Both the position numbers and the translations under genes were made by a program. Positions 43,318 through 55,100 of a stretch of DNA of 64,000 nucleotides are shown in pieces (position 1 is the first letter of the stretch; each line of letters opens with the position of its first letter). The notes under the pieces are model-generated. The model was not told the origin of the DNA, made no database searches, and worked only from the letters and a program-made list of their open reading frames with translations. The DNA is from Calvatia gigantea (Eukaryota > Basidiomycota > Agaricomycetes > Agaricales > Lycoperdaceae). The stretch covers positions 310,001-374,000 of the forward strand of contig JACAAK010000006.1 in NCBI GenBank assembly GCA_025093985.1. Reading direction: 5' to 3'.

Positions 43318-43983
43318 GACTCTTTGGGTTGATTAATGTTGATTAATGATTATTTGAGGGAAGAATGTTCGAGTGTGGGGTTCGTGTTTGCACTGTGGAA
43401 TTTGGTGGAAATGGTTCGCTAACAGCTGCTTAGGCCTTATTGGCTTCTTGACTTGATATTATGATCTGGTTCTATAAATAGCCAATTCATCAACCTTAAT
43501 CAAAATTAATCAACGCTCGCTGACCTTCATCAATTCATCGATAGCCTTAGCAATAATAAAGGAAGAAAGGGGATGTGTACGAGGAAGATTTAGTTGCTTA
43601 TGCGGCAAATAGGAGCCGAAATGTTAAGCCTAAGCTTCCCCAACGTAAACCCCCTATTCCTCGCCTTTTATTCAGGTGTTATCGGTAACTAACGATGATT
43701 CCATAGTCACAACATCGCCCGGGTACGAGCGCACATTTTCGGTCAATCTCCGAGCTGGAACCTTCGAGGAATTAGAGCACGCCCGTTTCAGGTGGATTAA
43801 AGTCCGTAAAAGACCGACCAAAGGCGGTATCGAAGCCAAGGCATAGGTGACAGAAGCACTCGAGTTTAAACGCAATCTCCCATTAGTGGCCGCCCCTAAT
43901 GAACATGGACCGTGGAGGTCTGCAGTTCCCTCGGCCCAAGGAATATCGCGCCGAGATGGGCGTACCGCCCATTCCAGCCGAGC
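43318..43983. other. Divergent upstream region of X3 and the monooxygenase
   Basis: No recognised gene; shared intergenic space between two divergently transcribed genes. Confidence 0.5.
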
Positions 43984-43991
43984 TTTTATAG
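43984..43991 (+). promoter_or_regulatory. TATA-like element of the flavin monooxygenase
   Basis: TTTTATAG about 45 bp before the start codon at 44032. Confidence 0.45.
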
Positions 43992-44031
43992 CTACACGCA
44001 TATCACGATAACACGAACCTCCTGCACTCTC

Positions 44032-45606
44032 ATGCCACTCCCACCTTCAAAGGTCCTCATCATCGGCGCAGGCCCAGCAGGCCTCATATCCCTCCGTAAT
44101 CTCTCGACGTTCGGCAAATTTGAGAATGTAACGCTCTATGAACGCCGAGATAATGTCGGTGGCGTGTGGTACGTATCGATCATAGGATCGTCTTCGGTGT
44201 TTTCTTTATTCAGCATTATCTTAGGTACCTGGACAACCCGACAGAACCAAAGCTATGCACTGGCCACGAATGTCCTTCGAAGGTAACAGCCTCCCCCCCT
44301 TGGTCGTCCCCGGCTTACCCAGGCCTAATCGGCAATGTCCTTCCTGAATACCTCTCCTTCTCACAATTCCCTTTCCCTCCACGCGCAGACGTCCACCAAC
44401 CGTTCCCGACGTTAGAGGAAACGCATGAATATCTGCGTGAGTTCGCGGAACCATACATCCAAAAGGGAAAGATACGCTTGAACATGGAGGTGATACGAGT
44501 TGAAGAGTTACCTCTGGATCAAGGATGGAAGGTTCTGACTCGCGATTGGAATGAGGGGAGGGCCGGGGAGGAGATTGAAGAAATCTGGGATGCGGTGGTT
44601 GTAGCCGTTGGGTGGTACGATCACCCCGTGTGGCCTGGTACCCCTGGATTGGACATTCTACGGGAGCGAGGGCTTGCTCTTCACGCAAAGTGGTATCGAG
44701 GCCCACAAGGGAACGAATGCAAAGTACGTTCTTTATATTTCCACTCTTCTTGCCTAGCCGGGTGGAACTAAAACCCACCGTCGTGAACAGCGTGCTTTAG
44801 TCATTGGGAATGCCAACTCGGGCAACGACATTGCGGCACAACTGGCACCGATCGCTCAATCCCCGGTATATCAATCAATCCGACGACCCGCGTTTCCTGG
44901 TTTCCCGAGTCTTCCTAATGATCGGATTCAGATGGTCGCTCCTGTCGAGAAATACGAGCTTTTCTCCTCTGGAGATGGTGCCCCAGACAAGATAACCGCG
45001 CATCTAACGGACGGAACGACATTGGAAGACATAGACGTCGTACACGTTGCGACGGGGTACAAGCCCAATCCTGATTTTGTCCATGTCTTCGACCCCTCAT
45101 CTGGGGAAGAACCAAAGCTTACGAAACTCGTTGACCAGAATCCATACCCACCAGCAGGCGCCCGTGTACCGTCTCTGCATAAACACATCTTATACGCTTT
45201 TAACACCACCCTTGCATTCATGGGCTCCCAAATGTCATTCACACCCTTCACCATCAACGATGTGTCATCCCTCTGGCTCACGTACATCTGGACCGGCGAA
45301 ATCTCGCTCTCACAATCCCCCGAAGCTCTTCTCGAATTTGAAGAGAATCGTATGAAAGCAATAGAAAAATGGCGGAATGAGACTGACAATCCATCGGCTT
45401 TGTTTGCGTATGGTGTGCTAGGTTATTCGGAAGAAGATTTCGCAGAGGATTTGAGAGAGGAGGTTGTGGAAGTTCATCCAGAGTTTGACGAGCGCTTGCC
45501 GAGATGGGCACCAGCGGAGGAGCGAAGGGAGTACAGGAGTAAAATGTATCCCCTGAAGTATGAGGCGTTGGCGTACGCTCGGGATCACCAGACGCAGAAG
45601 CATTGA
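44032..45606 (+). CDS. Flavin-containing monooxygenase (FMO-like)
   Basis: FAD- and NADPH-dependent monooxygenase of N/S-containing or related substrates. Three exons: 44032-44168, 44225-44723 and 44791-45606 (introns 56 and 67 nt); 483 residues. The FAD Rossmann motif is GAGPAG at 12-17 in VLIIGAGPAGLISLRNL. The FMO-style stretch HAKWYRGPQGNECK precedes the NADPH motif GNANSG (218-223, a GxGxSG variant with Asn and Ala), and ATGYKPNP follows. The intron 2 join restores CKRALVIGNANSG. The C-terminal half (SLWLTYIWTG, MKAIEKWRNE, YPLKYEALAY) is typical of fungal dimethylaniline-monooxygenase-like proteins. No signal peptide. No neighbouring biosynthetic genes point to a substrate. Confidence 0.9.
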
Positions 45607-45872
45607 ATATTAACCTACTGTTTAAAAGTTTTCGGCTACGAGTAGTTCCTCAGCACTCGCTACATTTTACACACAGAACTTTGCATTTCTACAGGAAATA
45701 ATTTGGGGTACATGACCCTGAATTATGAAGATTCTGACGTGCAACAAACTTGCAGCACGAAGTCAAAAAGGTCGAGGGCCCGAAAACCTGCTACGAAATT
45801 TGAACCAGCAATGCGGTCCACATTGTCGATAGATTGCCACATTGCCATCGCAAACGCTTGCTGAAAGTCCGG
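45607..45872. other. Convergent intergenic region
   Basis: 266 bp between the converging monooxygenase and NACHT loci; nothing recognised. Confidence 0.5.
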
Positions 45873-47879
45873 CTAAACCTTGGCTTTGATCATAGCTGCT
45901 ATCAGCCACCAAAGCAGGCATCCTGCACCTAGATTACTGTCACGAGTATTAGTGTGCCCGCTACGATACCATAAAGCACCCACCATTCCCGGAAGGGCAC
46001 ACGGCCGACAAAATGCAACGTTCAAAGTGGGGATAAACGCTAGTTCACACTTCTTACTACCCCGTCCCAAAACGAAAGCACTTTTAGTGAGATCGTTCCT
46101 TGCAGATAGCTTTTGCCAGAGCGGTAATTGATATGGTCGCATGATTTTCCGTCGCCACGGAGGAGGTATCTGAAGGTAATTGTGAGTATTACGTCGACGC
46201 CAGCGGATGGGCGACGCGAAAATCACTCACATTATTAAAGAGTCTGTTAACGGCTGCCTGCTCAACGCAATGGCCCATCGGCATGTTCAGGAAATTGAAT
46301 TGTGAGAGCTGTTGAAGTAGATTCTCGTCCAACTTGGCGTAGGATCCGAATTCCCAAAATGCACCTAATGCACCTTGCCTGACCAAGTCTGGCAAGATGT
46401 GGTCAATTGCCAGCGTATTCCATCTAGAAAAAATAGGCAGGTACCATCGTCGAACCCGCGGTCAAGGCGCCCAATGACGTCCGCAAGCAAGATCGCGCAA
46501 ATCTCAGGTGTTTGGACACAAAATTTCCCAGAACGCTCGGGAGCCTTCAGAAAGTCCGTGAACGAGGCATGATAGAAAGTGATATAATTGGGCAGTCCGG
46601 CGTCAGTGTGCACTACCTTGACTACTGAGTGGAGTTTGCTCAACGCTGCATAAAAAGTCGACGGCGAGAGGCCAAGAACGTCGGCGGCAACGTTGTAAGT
46701 GTAACCAAGGGAATCACGAAGGTGTGCGAACCGAAGGAGTTTCAACGCGTTGGGGAGCATATTCTTCGGAATCTGTTCCATGATGAGAGTGTAGAATACA
46801 TCCAAATGCGACCATGGGTTACTGGTCAAGCTTGCTTGGGAGCTGGAGAACCAATCGGAGCTGCTCCTCAGGTCCCAATTCGCCGCCCTCACCGACAAAC
46901 CGGAGGACACTCGCTGGATAGATGAATAATCCGGCGGATTTTTGCACTAATTCCCGTATATCATCCTTCGATGGCCACGACACTGCCGAAGGAATGCCAT
47001 TTTGTGCCCGTATTCTCCTGAAGCCATCTCGCAAATACAGCTCGATATCCGTATCAGCATCGCGGGATACTGGTAACGTGAGCTGCCAGCAAAGATCGCG
47101 GACCTCAGGAGAGGCAAACTTTTCGACGATGAGGGGTTCGGGGCGACTGAAAAAGGCCCAAATGAATGGGAAGGACCGATCACGAACTTGGACAGAAATA
47201 GTGTCAATTATGGTGCATTGTGTATCTTCTCCCGCACATTCGTCGAGGCCATCGATGAAGATTACACCCTCGCTCACACTCTGCCCCTCTTCCTTCAACT
47301 CCTGAAGTGGAGTGGCGATCAGCTCTCGGAACTGGACGGTAACAGATTTGTGGACAAGGGTGGGGTCGCGACACTATTCTCTCTTCTAATTTGTCACGAT
47401 ATGCAGGGATACTTAGTTGCAAGTTGATAGGCGATTGAGGGGAAGAAGCGTGTCGAAACATTCCGGCTGTTCGGACGGGAGAAAAAGAATGTTGCAGCAA
47501 GTTTATTGCCCAACTTCTCTGCGCAAGCCTGAGCCAAGGAAGACTTCCCAGCACCTGCGGGTCCGCTCATCCACATCATAGGGAAGTAGCGATTCAGTAG
47601 CGGAGGCCAGAGCCCACCCCGTGATGTCTTCGATATATTGCAGACGTGTTCCGGGGAAGCAGCTAGTGGGGTGGGAGGAAGAGTCATGGGTGGCTTCTGG
47701 GTAAGAGGCTTCGAGGAGGATCTTAAGACCTGGGCCTAGACAGAAAAGAGCGACGATTAAGTATCTGGACTTCCAGGCGCTGGCGAAATGATCTTACCTA
47801 TCTTCCGCATTGAGCTGTTATCAATAAGATCACCCTGTACATTCACCACAAAATCATGTGCTCTGAATGGTCCCAGCAT
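45873..47879 (-). pseudogene. NACHT (NLR-like) NTPase gene broken by several frameshifts
   Basis: Signal-transducing P-loop NTPase of the mushroom NACHT group. Exon 1 is 47879-47798 (MLGPFRAHDFVVNVQGDL) with an intron at 47736-47797. The order that follows is GLKILLEASYPEATHDSS, Walker A GPAGAGKSSLAQ, SIAYQLATKYP, Walker B GVIFIDGLDEC, sensor-like FFSRPEPLIVEKFASPEV, LFIYPASVLRF and HLDVFYTLIMEQIPKN. A short C-terminal domain (GAFWEFGSYAKLDENLLQQ; WRRKIMRPYQLPLWQKL) ends with a hydrophobic LLWWLIAAMI. The reading frame changes at about 47610, 47400, 47368 and 46822 (each one extra base) and again near 46430. No intron fits these places, so a full protein cannot be made. No ankyrin, TPR or WD repeats follow. 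Confidence 0.85.
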
Positions 47880-49827
47880 TTTGAACATTCATAGAATGCG
47901 GTCAGAATTCTGAGACCGCAATGGTGAGCTTGCCGAGGTAAATGGAGGTTACCGAGCGTCCATCGCTAGAACATGCGTGAGCCACAGGTGCGTGATTTTG
48001 GTGATTAGCGCCCCCACCTAAATAAACTTAGACTTGTGCTCTTGCCACTTAGCATGGCACCCTACTTGTTCTCGATCGCGACTGACAAGGAATCGGGTAG
48101 CAAATGCAGTTAGACATGTCATTAAACCTTCTGCAAGAGACTTTTTTCAAAAGTCCCCACCCGCCCGCGGAAGTACTATATATCAGCACGATTTACTGTG
48201 TATTCGAGTCACCGCCTTTCCTTTTTCTCGTCCCAAATTCGGTACATAACGTACCGCATTTGCTGGCAAATTGAATCCTCCTTCGGACAGTGGACTTATG
48301 TCGGTCCCCGTGCGCTTTCTCTCGAACGGCCGTCATACTGTGTGCCAGTTTATCCCGCATATTAATCACGCCATATGTGTTAGCCTCGTTAATTACAATG
48401 CAGTAAATTACCTTACCGGAAGGATTGCGCGACAGCATCAACTGACTGTGGTGCTGGTTGTGAGCAACGTGGATGCGGACACTCCCTTTGGACCGCCAAG
48501 TTGCATCAGTGCATCCTGGGGGAGCCCTCGTTCCCGCAACAAATCCCGAGATACATCAAAAGCCACATTCGCTCAAGCGCTCAAGCGTCATCAGAGCTCG
48601 CTAGCGCTCACTCATCAATCAAATAACGTGACAGCTATGTATCAGCTGGATTAAAGCACTTAGAGGCATGTAGCTGTGGGAGCCGCGGGCGTCGGCGTTA
48701 TTGTGGACTCGGTGGTATTTTTATTGAACACTGCCTTCTGAATTTCGGTTGTTCTTTAGAATGAGCACATTGCAATTTTTTCTGTCAGAGCATGACGTCA
48801 CTAGGCATTGCACTCTGGCGCACGGGTTCCGGACGATCCGTGGTACCCGCGTTCCCCCTTCGGATCGCGGCCTGACCATCAGGAACCCTTCCCTCCTCCC
48901 CAAAATCCTCAGGTGCTAGGTCTCCGATTATTTACCTATACAATAGCTTCGTCATCACAGCTTGACACAAGTTGGGATGAGTCATGGATGGTCTGGATTA
49001 ATGTTAATCCTACATTCTTTGGGCAAACCAGGGAACGGAGGGGTATTACATCGTTTACCAAATCACAGTCTCAAAAATCGTCCCAGCGTTCAAGTTGTGA
49101 GTGCGATTAGATCTATGTGAGAAGGTAGTATACATGCGGCTCAATTTGTTTTTTGGGTGCCACGAAATTTGTGGTCAGCTCTAGGTATAGAGGAGACATT
49201 ATTAAGCATGAATTGAGTTCGATTTCATGTTGCTCAAATCCACGGTATATCGGGGTGCCGCCTCTGATGCGGAGATAATAACTTACGAGAGACTGCTGGG
49301 TTATCCGCCACTGGACTTGAGTCGAAGTAATGTATCGATTCAGGCCAGAAGTAGCTATTATTACCGACTCACGATGCCTTATTGTACAACATTGGGAAAG
49401 CGGTGAGTTTCGGTCCATTCAAGAATACGAAGAAGACGGAGGGTACTTCGTTGCCGTGATTAAGTTCCGTGCTCGTAATGTACCGGTTCTTCAACTCCAA
49501 GAGCTGGCACAAGAAGCTGCACTTTCCTCTGTTCCGCTTAATTCCGGACTAGTCGATCAGAAGTAATGTTAGTAGATTTGGTACTTGGCTGCTTCGTGGC
49601 TGAGTCGTCTATAAGAGTCCTTCATCCTTGGTCTTCTCCCGACCCAAGTATCTCCGATAGAATTTCCCTCTCTCTGTGAGTTTTACCCACTTTACTCCCG
49701 GGGGTGCGGCATTGTCGCTCACCATCCTGTAAATTTGTCCCAGAAACCCAAGAACCAACTCGGTCCGTCCCACGTCGAATCACGATCACTCGGCGTCGGC
49801 AGCACTCACCAAAAGCCAATCCTAGAT
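47880..49827. other. 1.9 kb without a recognised gene
   Basis: Contains chance open frames only (for example 48271-48654 and 49330-49566), none with a recognisable motif. Confidence 0.45.
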
Positions 49828-50047
49828 ATGAGATCCATTTTCGTCATGTTGGCCACCGCGGCCCTGGCAGTAGCACAAACGCCTAGTAGATGAAGGTGCC
49901 CAGCAAACAAATGTCGGACCACAGGTTCCGCGCCCTTCCCTTTGCTTGAATACCTGCCAACCGGCCCGCGTACGGTGTCCCCCAAGTACAGGATGGGGAC
50001 CTTACCAGGACGGGCCACGATGTTGGACTTGTTGTAGATTTAACTGA
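49828..50047 (+). pseudogene. Frameshifted CWxCC small secreted peptide gene
   Basis: ATG at 49828 opens a signal peptide (MRSIFVMLATAALAVAQTP) very like MKSIFAIAAAA at 24832. The frame stops at TGA 49894-49896. The +1 frame from about 49886 then reads DEGAQQTNVGPQVPRPSLCL, and further on carries CQPARVRC, GWGPYQDG, RCWTCC and a stop at 50047, matching the 24832 peptide (GWSPYRSGD, CWTCC). One extra base before codon 22 explains the break; no acceptable intron restores it. Bases before the start (cctagatatgagatccat) match those at 24824-24841. Confidence 0.75.
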
Positions 50048-50927
50048 TCGGCATTTGAGCGAAGTATTAAGGGGATGATAGCTAGCCGTTGGTAGCGAGC
50101 AAGTAGACCGCGTTGTTGGGCGTATATGGAGAAAGTAGAAATTGTACCCGCGGTAGTCGAACCTGTTTCCAAGACTCCTATCACCAACCAAAGTGTGGCG
50201 TTTTCAGTGAGCATAATGCGGCTGATTTTGAAGTGCATACAGCATGGGGCAGATATATGAACGGGGATATGTCGTGACCGCTAATTGACCTAAAAAGGAA
50301 ATTCTTCCTCACGGGGCTCGCTGCCTTGTTTTGGACCTCGCGCCAATTCTCACACCGACCGGCAATACAACGCTCGCGCAATCCTTCCAAATACGAAAGT
50401 TGGATATCATAAGCAGAGCAGTAATGATACCCGGGCGGCCGTCGGTAAACGTGAGTGGACCGGGTCACCATCGTTGTTTAATTAATTTCACTAACCTCCA
50501 GAGCGCGAAGAACATTACCCAACAGCCCAACGCTGTGCCGACGCTGTGCGGGATGCGAACAAAGGACAAAAGCCGGCTGTCTGTCATCGGCTGACTCAAG
50601 AGACTAAGCTTCTATTCCAATATATCCTCCCATGGCACTGATGGGGCTGGGTGGTGTCTCCACGAGGGTTGGACATCACGCATCAGGAATCAAATTTCTC
50701 CGAAGCTTGGAAGGCTTGTGTACCTGAAAGGCAAAGATATCAAAATCTGGGCGTGGATCCAAGAACGGAGGCAAATTTTTCTCTTTTCATACCGATCTTC
50801 TGTCCGGGCATGTGGCTAATATAACATTCATACTTTAGGTGACTGGGGAACGCTTGCACCTGCCCTGTTGCTGCTGCCTTCACCCCTTCACTCCTTGGGT
50901 TCGTTCTTCCCCTCGTTCCCTTCCTCC
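50048..50927. other. Intergenic, nothing recognised
   Basis: No supported gene. The right end becomes pyrimidine-rich. Confidence 0.5.
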
Positions 50928-51008
50928 CTCCCTTCCCCTTCCTCGTTCTCATCGTCTTTCCCCCCTCCCTTCCCCTTCCTCGTTCTCACCGTCTTTCCCC
51001 CCTCTCTC
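50928..51008 (+). repeat. 37-bp tandem repeat in a polypyrimidine promoter tract
   Basis: Unit CTCCCTTCCCCTTCCTCGTT... occurs at 50928-50964 and 50965-51001 with one or two differences, followed by a partial unit. It lies 45-125 bp before the start codon of the membrane-protein gene. C/T-rich tracts upstream of the start are common in strongly expressed filamentous-fungal genes. Confidence 0.8.
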
Positions 51009-51053
51009 CTTTTCCCTGGCCTCCTTTATCTTCTCTCCTCCGCCCATAAAACA

Positions 51054-52133
51054 ATGATAAGTCCTACAGTCACTTTGGCCAATACGTTCGGAGCACTGGA
51101 GATTGGGACACTCGTCGCAGTCTGCCTGTTTGGTATTATCACCATCCAAACCGACTACTACTTTCGAAGCTTTCGAGATGACAAGCTGTGGCTGAAAACT
51201 ACTGTCCTTTTTATGTGGTAAGCACCGAAGAGTACGTTCGAGAGACCATCTCTCAGTCTAATACCACCTTTACACAGGATACTTGAACTCGGACACACAG
51301 TTGGCATTTGCTGTCGAGGTCTATCGAACCACGATCGTATTTGCGGGTCGTCCCCTCGAGTACAACAACTTTGAAGGAATTGGGGTTGCCACCCTCTTGG
51401 GGGGTATCATCACCATGATCGCCCAGGTATATACACATCGCGAATCTATCCCTCTCCTATTAACACGAAGTGTTCGCAGTGTTTCTTTTCATTCCGCGCC
51501 TGGCGCCTGTTACCAGGTTCCCTGAAATACTTTGGTCTTTTGTTCATCGTTGTCTCCATCGTTCGTTGCGGATTTAGCTCCTACCTCAGCCACCTCGCAA
51601 TCTTTGCAACTTCTATACAAACCTATACGAATATGGCCGGGTGGTTAATCACGATGTTGCTTTCCGTTGGAGCCGCACTTGATGTCTTTATCGCAATGGC
51701 AATGATGTATTTCTTTGTGACGACGAGGAAGAATGCTTTACCAAAGTAAGTACCTATCCAAAACTTGCCAATCCTGAGCAGTACTGAGCTGTATCCTCAG
51801 CACTATGCGGGTTGTGGACCGCCTATTGGGCTTTACTGTCCGTACAGGGTTGTTGACCAGCATTACAGCCGTTGCCGTTTTAATTTCCGTAAGGTCCTAG
51901 CTCTCTTGCATCTGGGGTAGTGCTGACCTTGACGTAGTTTCAACTTGCCCCCCACACCTGTAAGTTCTGAGGTCCCTTGTCCTTCGCACACTCTCAGACC
52001 CAAAAATTTAGATATCTGGGTCGGTATATACTGTTGCCTAGCAAAATGTCAGTCTGATTTTTTTTCTGTCATAAATTTCTCAACTCACAGCGCCTCTTTT
52101 AGTATACTCCAACTCTTTCCTATCGGCGTAAGT
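51054..52133 (+). pseudogene. DUF6534-type 7-TM membrane protein with a frameshift in exon 2
   Basis: About seven exons: 51054-51217, 51278-51426, 51480-51745, 51801-51888, 51938-51959, 52012-52047 and 52091-~52133. Family sequence is clear: FGALEIGTLVAVCLFGIITI, WILELGHTVGI, EVYRTTIVFAGRPLEYNNF, LLGGIITMIAQ, then TMLLSVGAALDVFIAMAMMYF, DRLLGFTVRTGLLTSITAV, IWVGIYCCLAK and PLLVYSNSFLSA. In exon 2 the frame breaks between GIC and EVYR: TGCTGTCGAGG has one base too many. Exon 1 + 2 sum to 313 nt, while exon 3 needs phase 0. With an indel correction in the assembly this would be an intact gene; as read, it is truncated. Confidence 0.8.
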
Positions 52134-55100
52134 CAACCGCTAATTCAGATACCTCGAGCAAACTCCCTAACTCCTATTGAAGCTTGAACGACAGACAAGA
52201 ACTACGCAAAACCGTAGGCAACGCCGGAGTCGTGTGGGACACCAGTAGTTCAAACCCAACGCCTTCTCGGAGAAGGGTCAGTGCTTCCCTCGAAAACTTA
52301 GCGGCCCCCGAATCCATGCCGACACCTTGTCTTTAGCACCCCTCGCTGTCTGTCGTCGTAGACATCAAGACCGAAAGAGATGTCGAGCTCCAGGTACCTC
52401 GTACATCCCTCACCACATTTTCACACCATCCTGACTTTTGATCCATGCAACTCAGCGGAATCCCGGTTCTTGGACACACCAGCTTATAGAACCAAGCCCC
52501 ACCAGCTCCGTCTCCTTCGACAAAACAAGTGCAACACCTCTGGCGTGATTCCCATGTGAAATCCCACATAATCCCGCGTATCCCATTAATCCATACCCCA
52601 GACCGGATATGTATTTTACGCTCACAAGGGCATTAGGGTTTGCTGCCCTGGTATCTCATTGTAACTTCTCGGTGCCTTGAACTTCCTGTCGGCTCCTGCC
52701 TAAGTATTGCATACTATTTACATTCTTCCCTTCGGTGTATAAAGTAAAGTGTGTTCTAGGGCGGTGATCCTGAGAAGCCGAAATATCATAAGGCAGTTAT
52801 GAGAAAGAACGGCGCGTATGCGGGCTAGTACTTCATATGGTCTACATTATCCCACTCGGTCCCACGATCCTCGCGCTCTTGTCAGAGTACAATAACCGTA
52901 GCTGGAAACATGCAAAAATATCCGTAATGACAAATATACGTATGTTGTCAACTTAATTTAGCGAACACCCCACAACTCTAATTATACGGATGGTCATCTT
53001 GTGGTGGGAATCAGCGCCCAACAGCGGTCCCCCGATTGGGGCTATTTATGGACTTGGCTATGAACGCAGTATCTTCGCTGATGGTTACGACTTCAGCTGG
53101 TATTTCACCGAATGGTACACTCAAAGACTGTCAGCAGGTGCATGTACGGTCGACCCTCTTTTGTGAATATCCTCCGTCATGACCCTCAGCTGCCGGTTAC
53201 GGTAGAGTATTAGATGACAAAGAGGGTATAACCATGTGATAAAAATTTTGGCCAACTCCTCAACTGAAAAACACCTAGAAGCCCACCATCTACATGAAAA
53301 ATTCTGTTAAGGACGTTCTTGGGAAATGGCCTGCGCAGTACTCAAACCTTGAGGATAAACCTTTAACGCGTGCCCAAGTTGTGGCCCAAGTGGAGAATGC
53401 CCCACGCAACGCAGGGGAGTGTACGATCAGTATTTGCGGCTGATGAAACCGGGGCGGTGGAGGATTAGCTGCGCCATCACTGACGCCATTCACTGGCGCT
53501 GTAATTTTGCTTTTCATTCCACATTTATGTTTCCTTAACAGTGTGAAAATCCACTGTTGCCCGAGTCTATGGTTTCTGTTGGCCATCGTGTTGGCCATCG
53601 TGTCCAGCATGCCCCCAACAAGGCGAAAACCACGTTAGAATTCGAACTTGTTTCTGCCTAATAGCCCCACATGGTAGCGGCAGAACGACACCATCAGATT
53701 TGGGTCTTCAGATCCGAAGACCCACTTATCAGTTATTGGGTACCGGACGACAGATCTAGCGGATTTTGGGTCCGAATTTCTGCCCAACAAAGTTGTCAAC
53801 TATCAGATTGTTGTAAGATATTGGCTGAGAGAGCACCAACCGCAATCACCCTAATCCCAGCTTTCCACGCTGTGCTGTTGCTGATAAATCCAGGTAATCC
53901 TTCCCCATAAGACACCATAGTGCATACCCCGCATGCCACATGATCAAAATTTAGGTTAATATCACAGGCTCCTTTAGTATGAACTAACGGGTTTGGGAAA
54001 ACGGGTTCGCGCTGGTACGCACTACAAATGCCACCGAGAAACGAGCTTCCGATTCTTGTTTTAAGAAACAAAAAGAATAAAGAGCTTCTGGATCCTTCCC
54101 TATGATCGGAAAGTACTGTCCGTGGTTCTGTTTGCTCTGCTTCTCCAGCGGTGTAAGTACAACTGGTGTTGATGTGTTGGAGCAACAAGTGACCCTAAGT
54201 CTGTCCTTCGCTGTTGACATTTGATATATTATTTATGACCACTTCCTGGTCTAGAAGTTGCTTGAGCGATTGGGCTAACCCTCGGCAAGTCGAAGTCAAT
54301 CGTGCTCTAGTTTTTATGGCATTTGGAGTACCGTTCGGAAAGAATGAAGGAACATGTGTTATTTCTCTCCTCCCCGCTTCATGATCTATGTTAACGGCCG
54401 AGTCATGACACAAATAAGCGCTGGGTGTTGGGCTTTGATTGTGATTTTCACGAGAACCTTCAATGAAATTTAATCACACAGATTTCCCCCTCTTTTTCTT
54501 TTCGCCCAGAGACAGGTGTATATCCTGGTGGGGAGCATTTTGTAGGAATGTCGTTTCAAGCCCTACCGTTCTTGGTATCCTGGATGTTACGAAATCACGT
54601 AATCCCCAGCCTATCCTCCTTTGTTATTCTCCACAGAGCGAAGCGAATAAGTAAAGGCCATAACCCCCTCCCAACCCGTCACGTATCTGTCACCCCCAAC
54701 GAACCTCTCCTCTGAGAAAGAACCCCCCTCCCTTTCACTGATACTTTGGTAGCCTGATTCACGACAAACTGACGTCTGCCATGTCACCCCCTTCTCCATC
54801 TGCTGATCTCTTCAACCCCGCTTCAGAAAAACCAATTTCAACTCATACACCCTGAGGTTTATTGGCTCTGAACTACTTTCTGAAAACTTGGCGTAACCGC
54901 ATCCGGTTCATATCTCTCGTGAACACACCATTCTTTGAAAACCCACCATTTCTTTCTCGCGCAAAAGGTGTCAACCAAACTCGAAACCACTATTGAACCG
55001 TACCGCGACCCCTAACCCCATCTTCACAAACGGTGCGCTTCTGCGTTTGTTGTCATTGATCTACATACCCGCCCGACGCACACGTGTTCACAAGATCGAC

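Noticed and set aside
49880..49925. A 39-nt intron (GTAGAT...CACAG) rescuing the secreted peptide at 49828
   Set aside because: Removing it does not restore the frame that encodes the CWTCC end; a one-base shift is needed.
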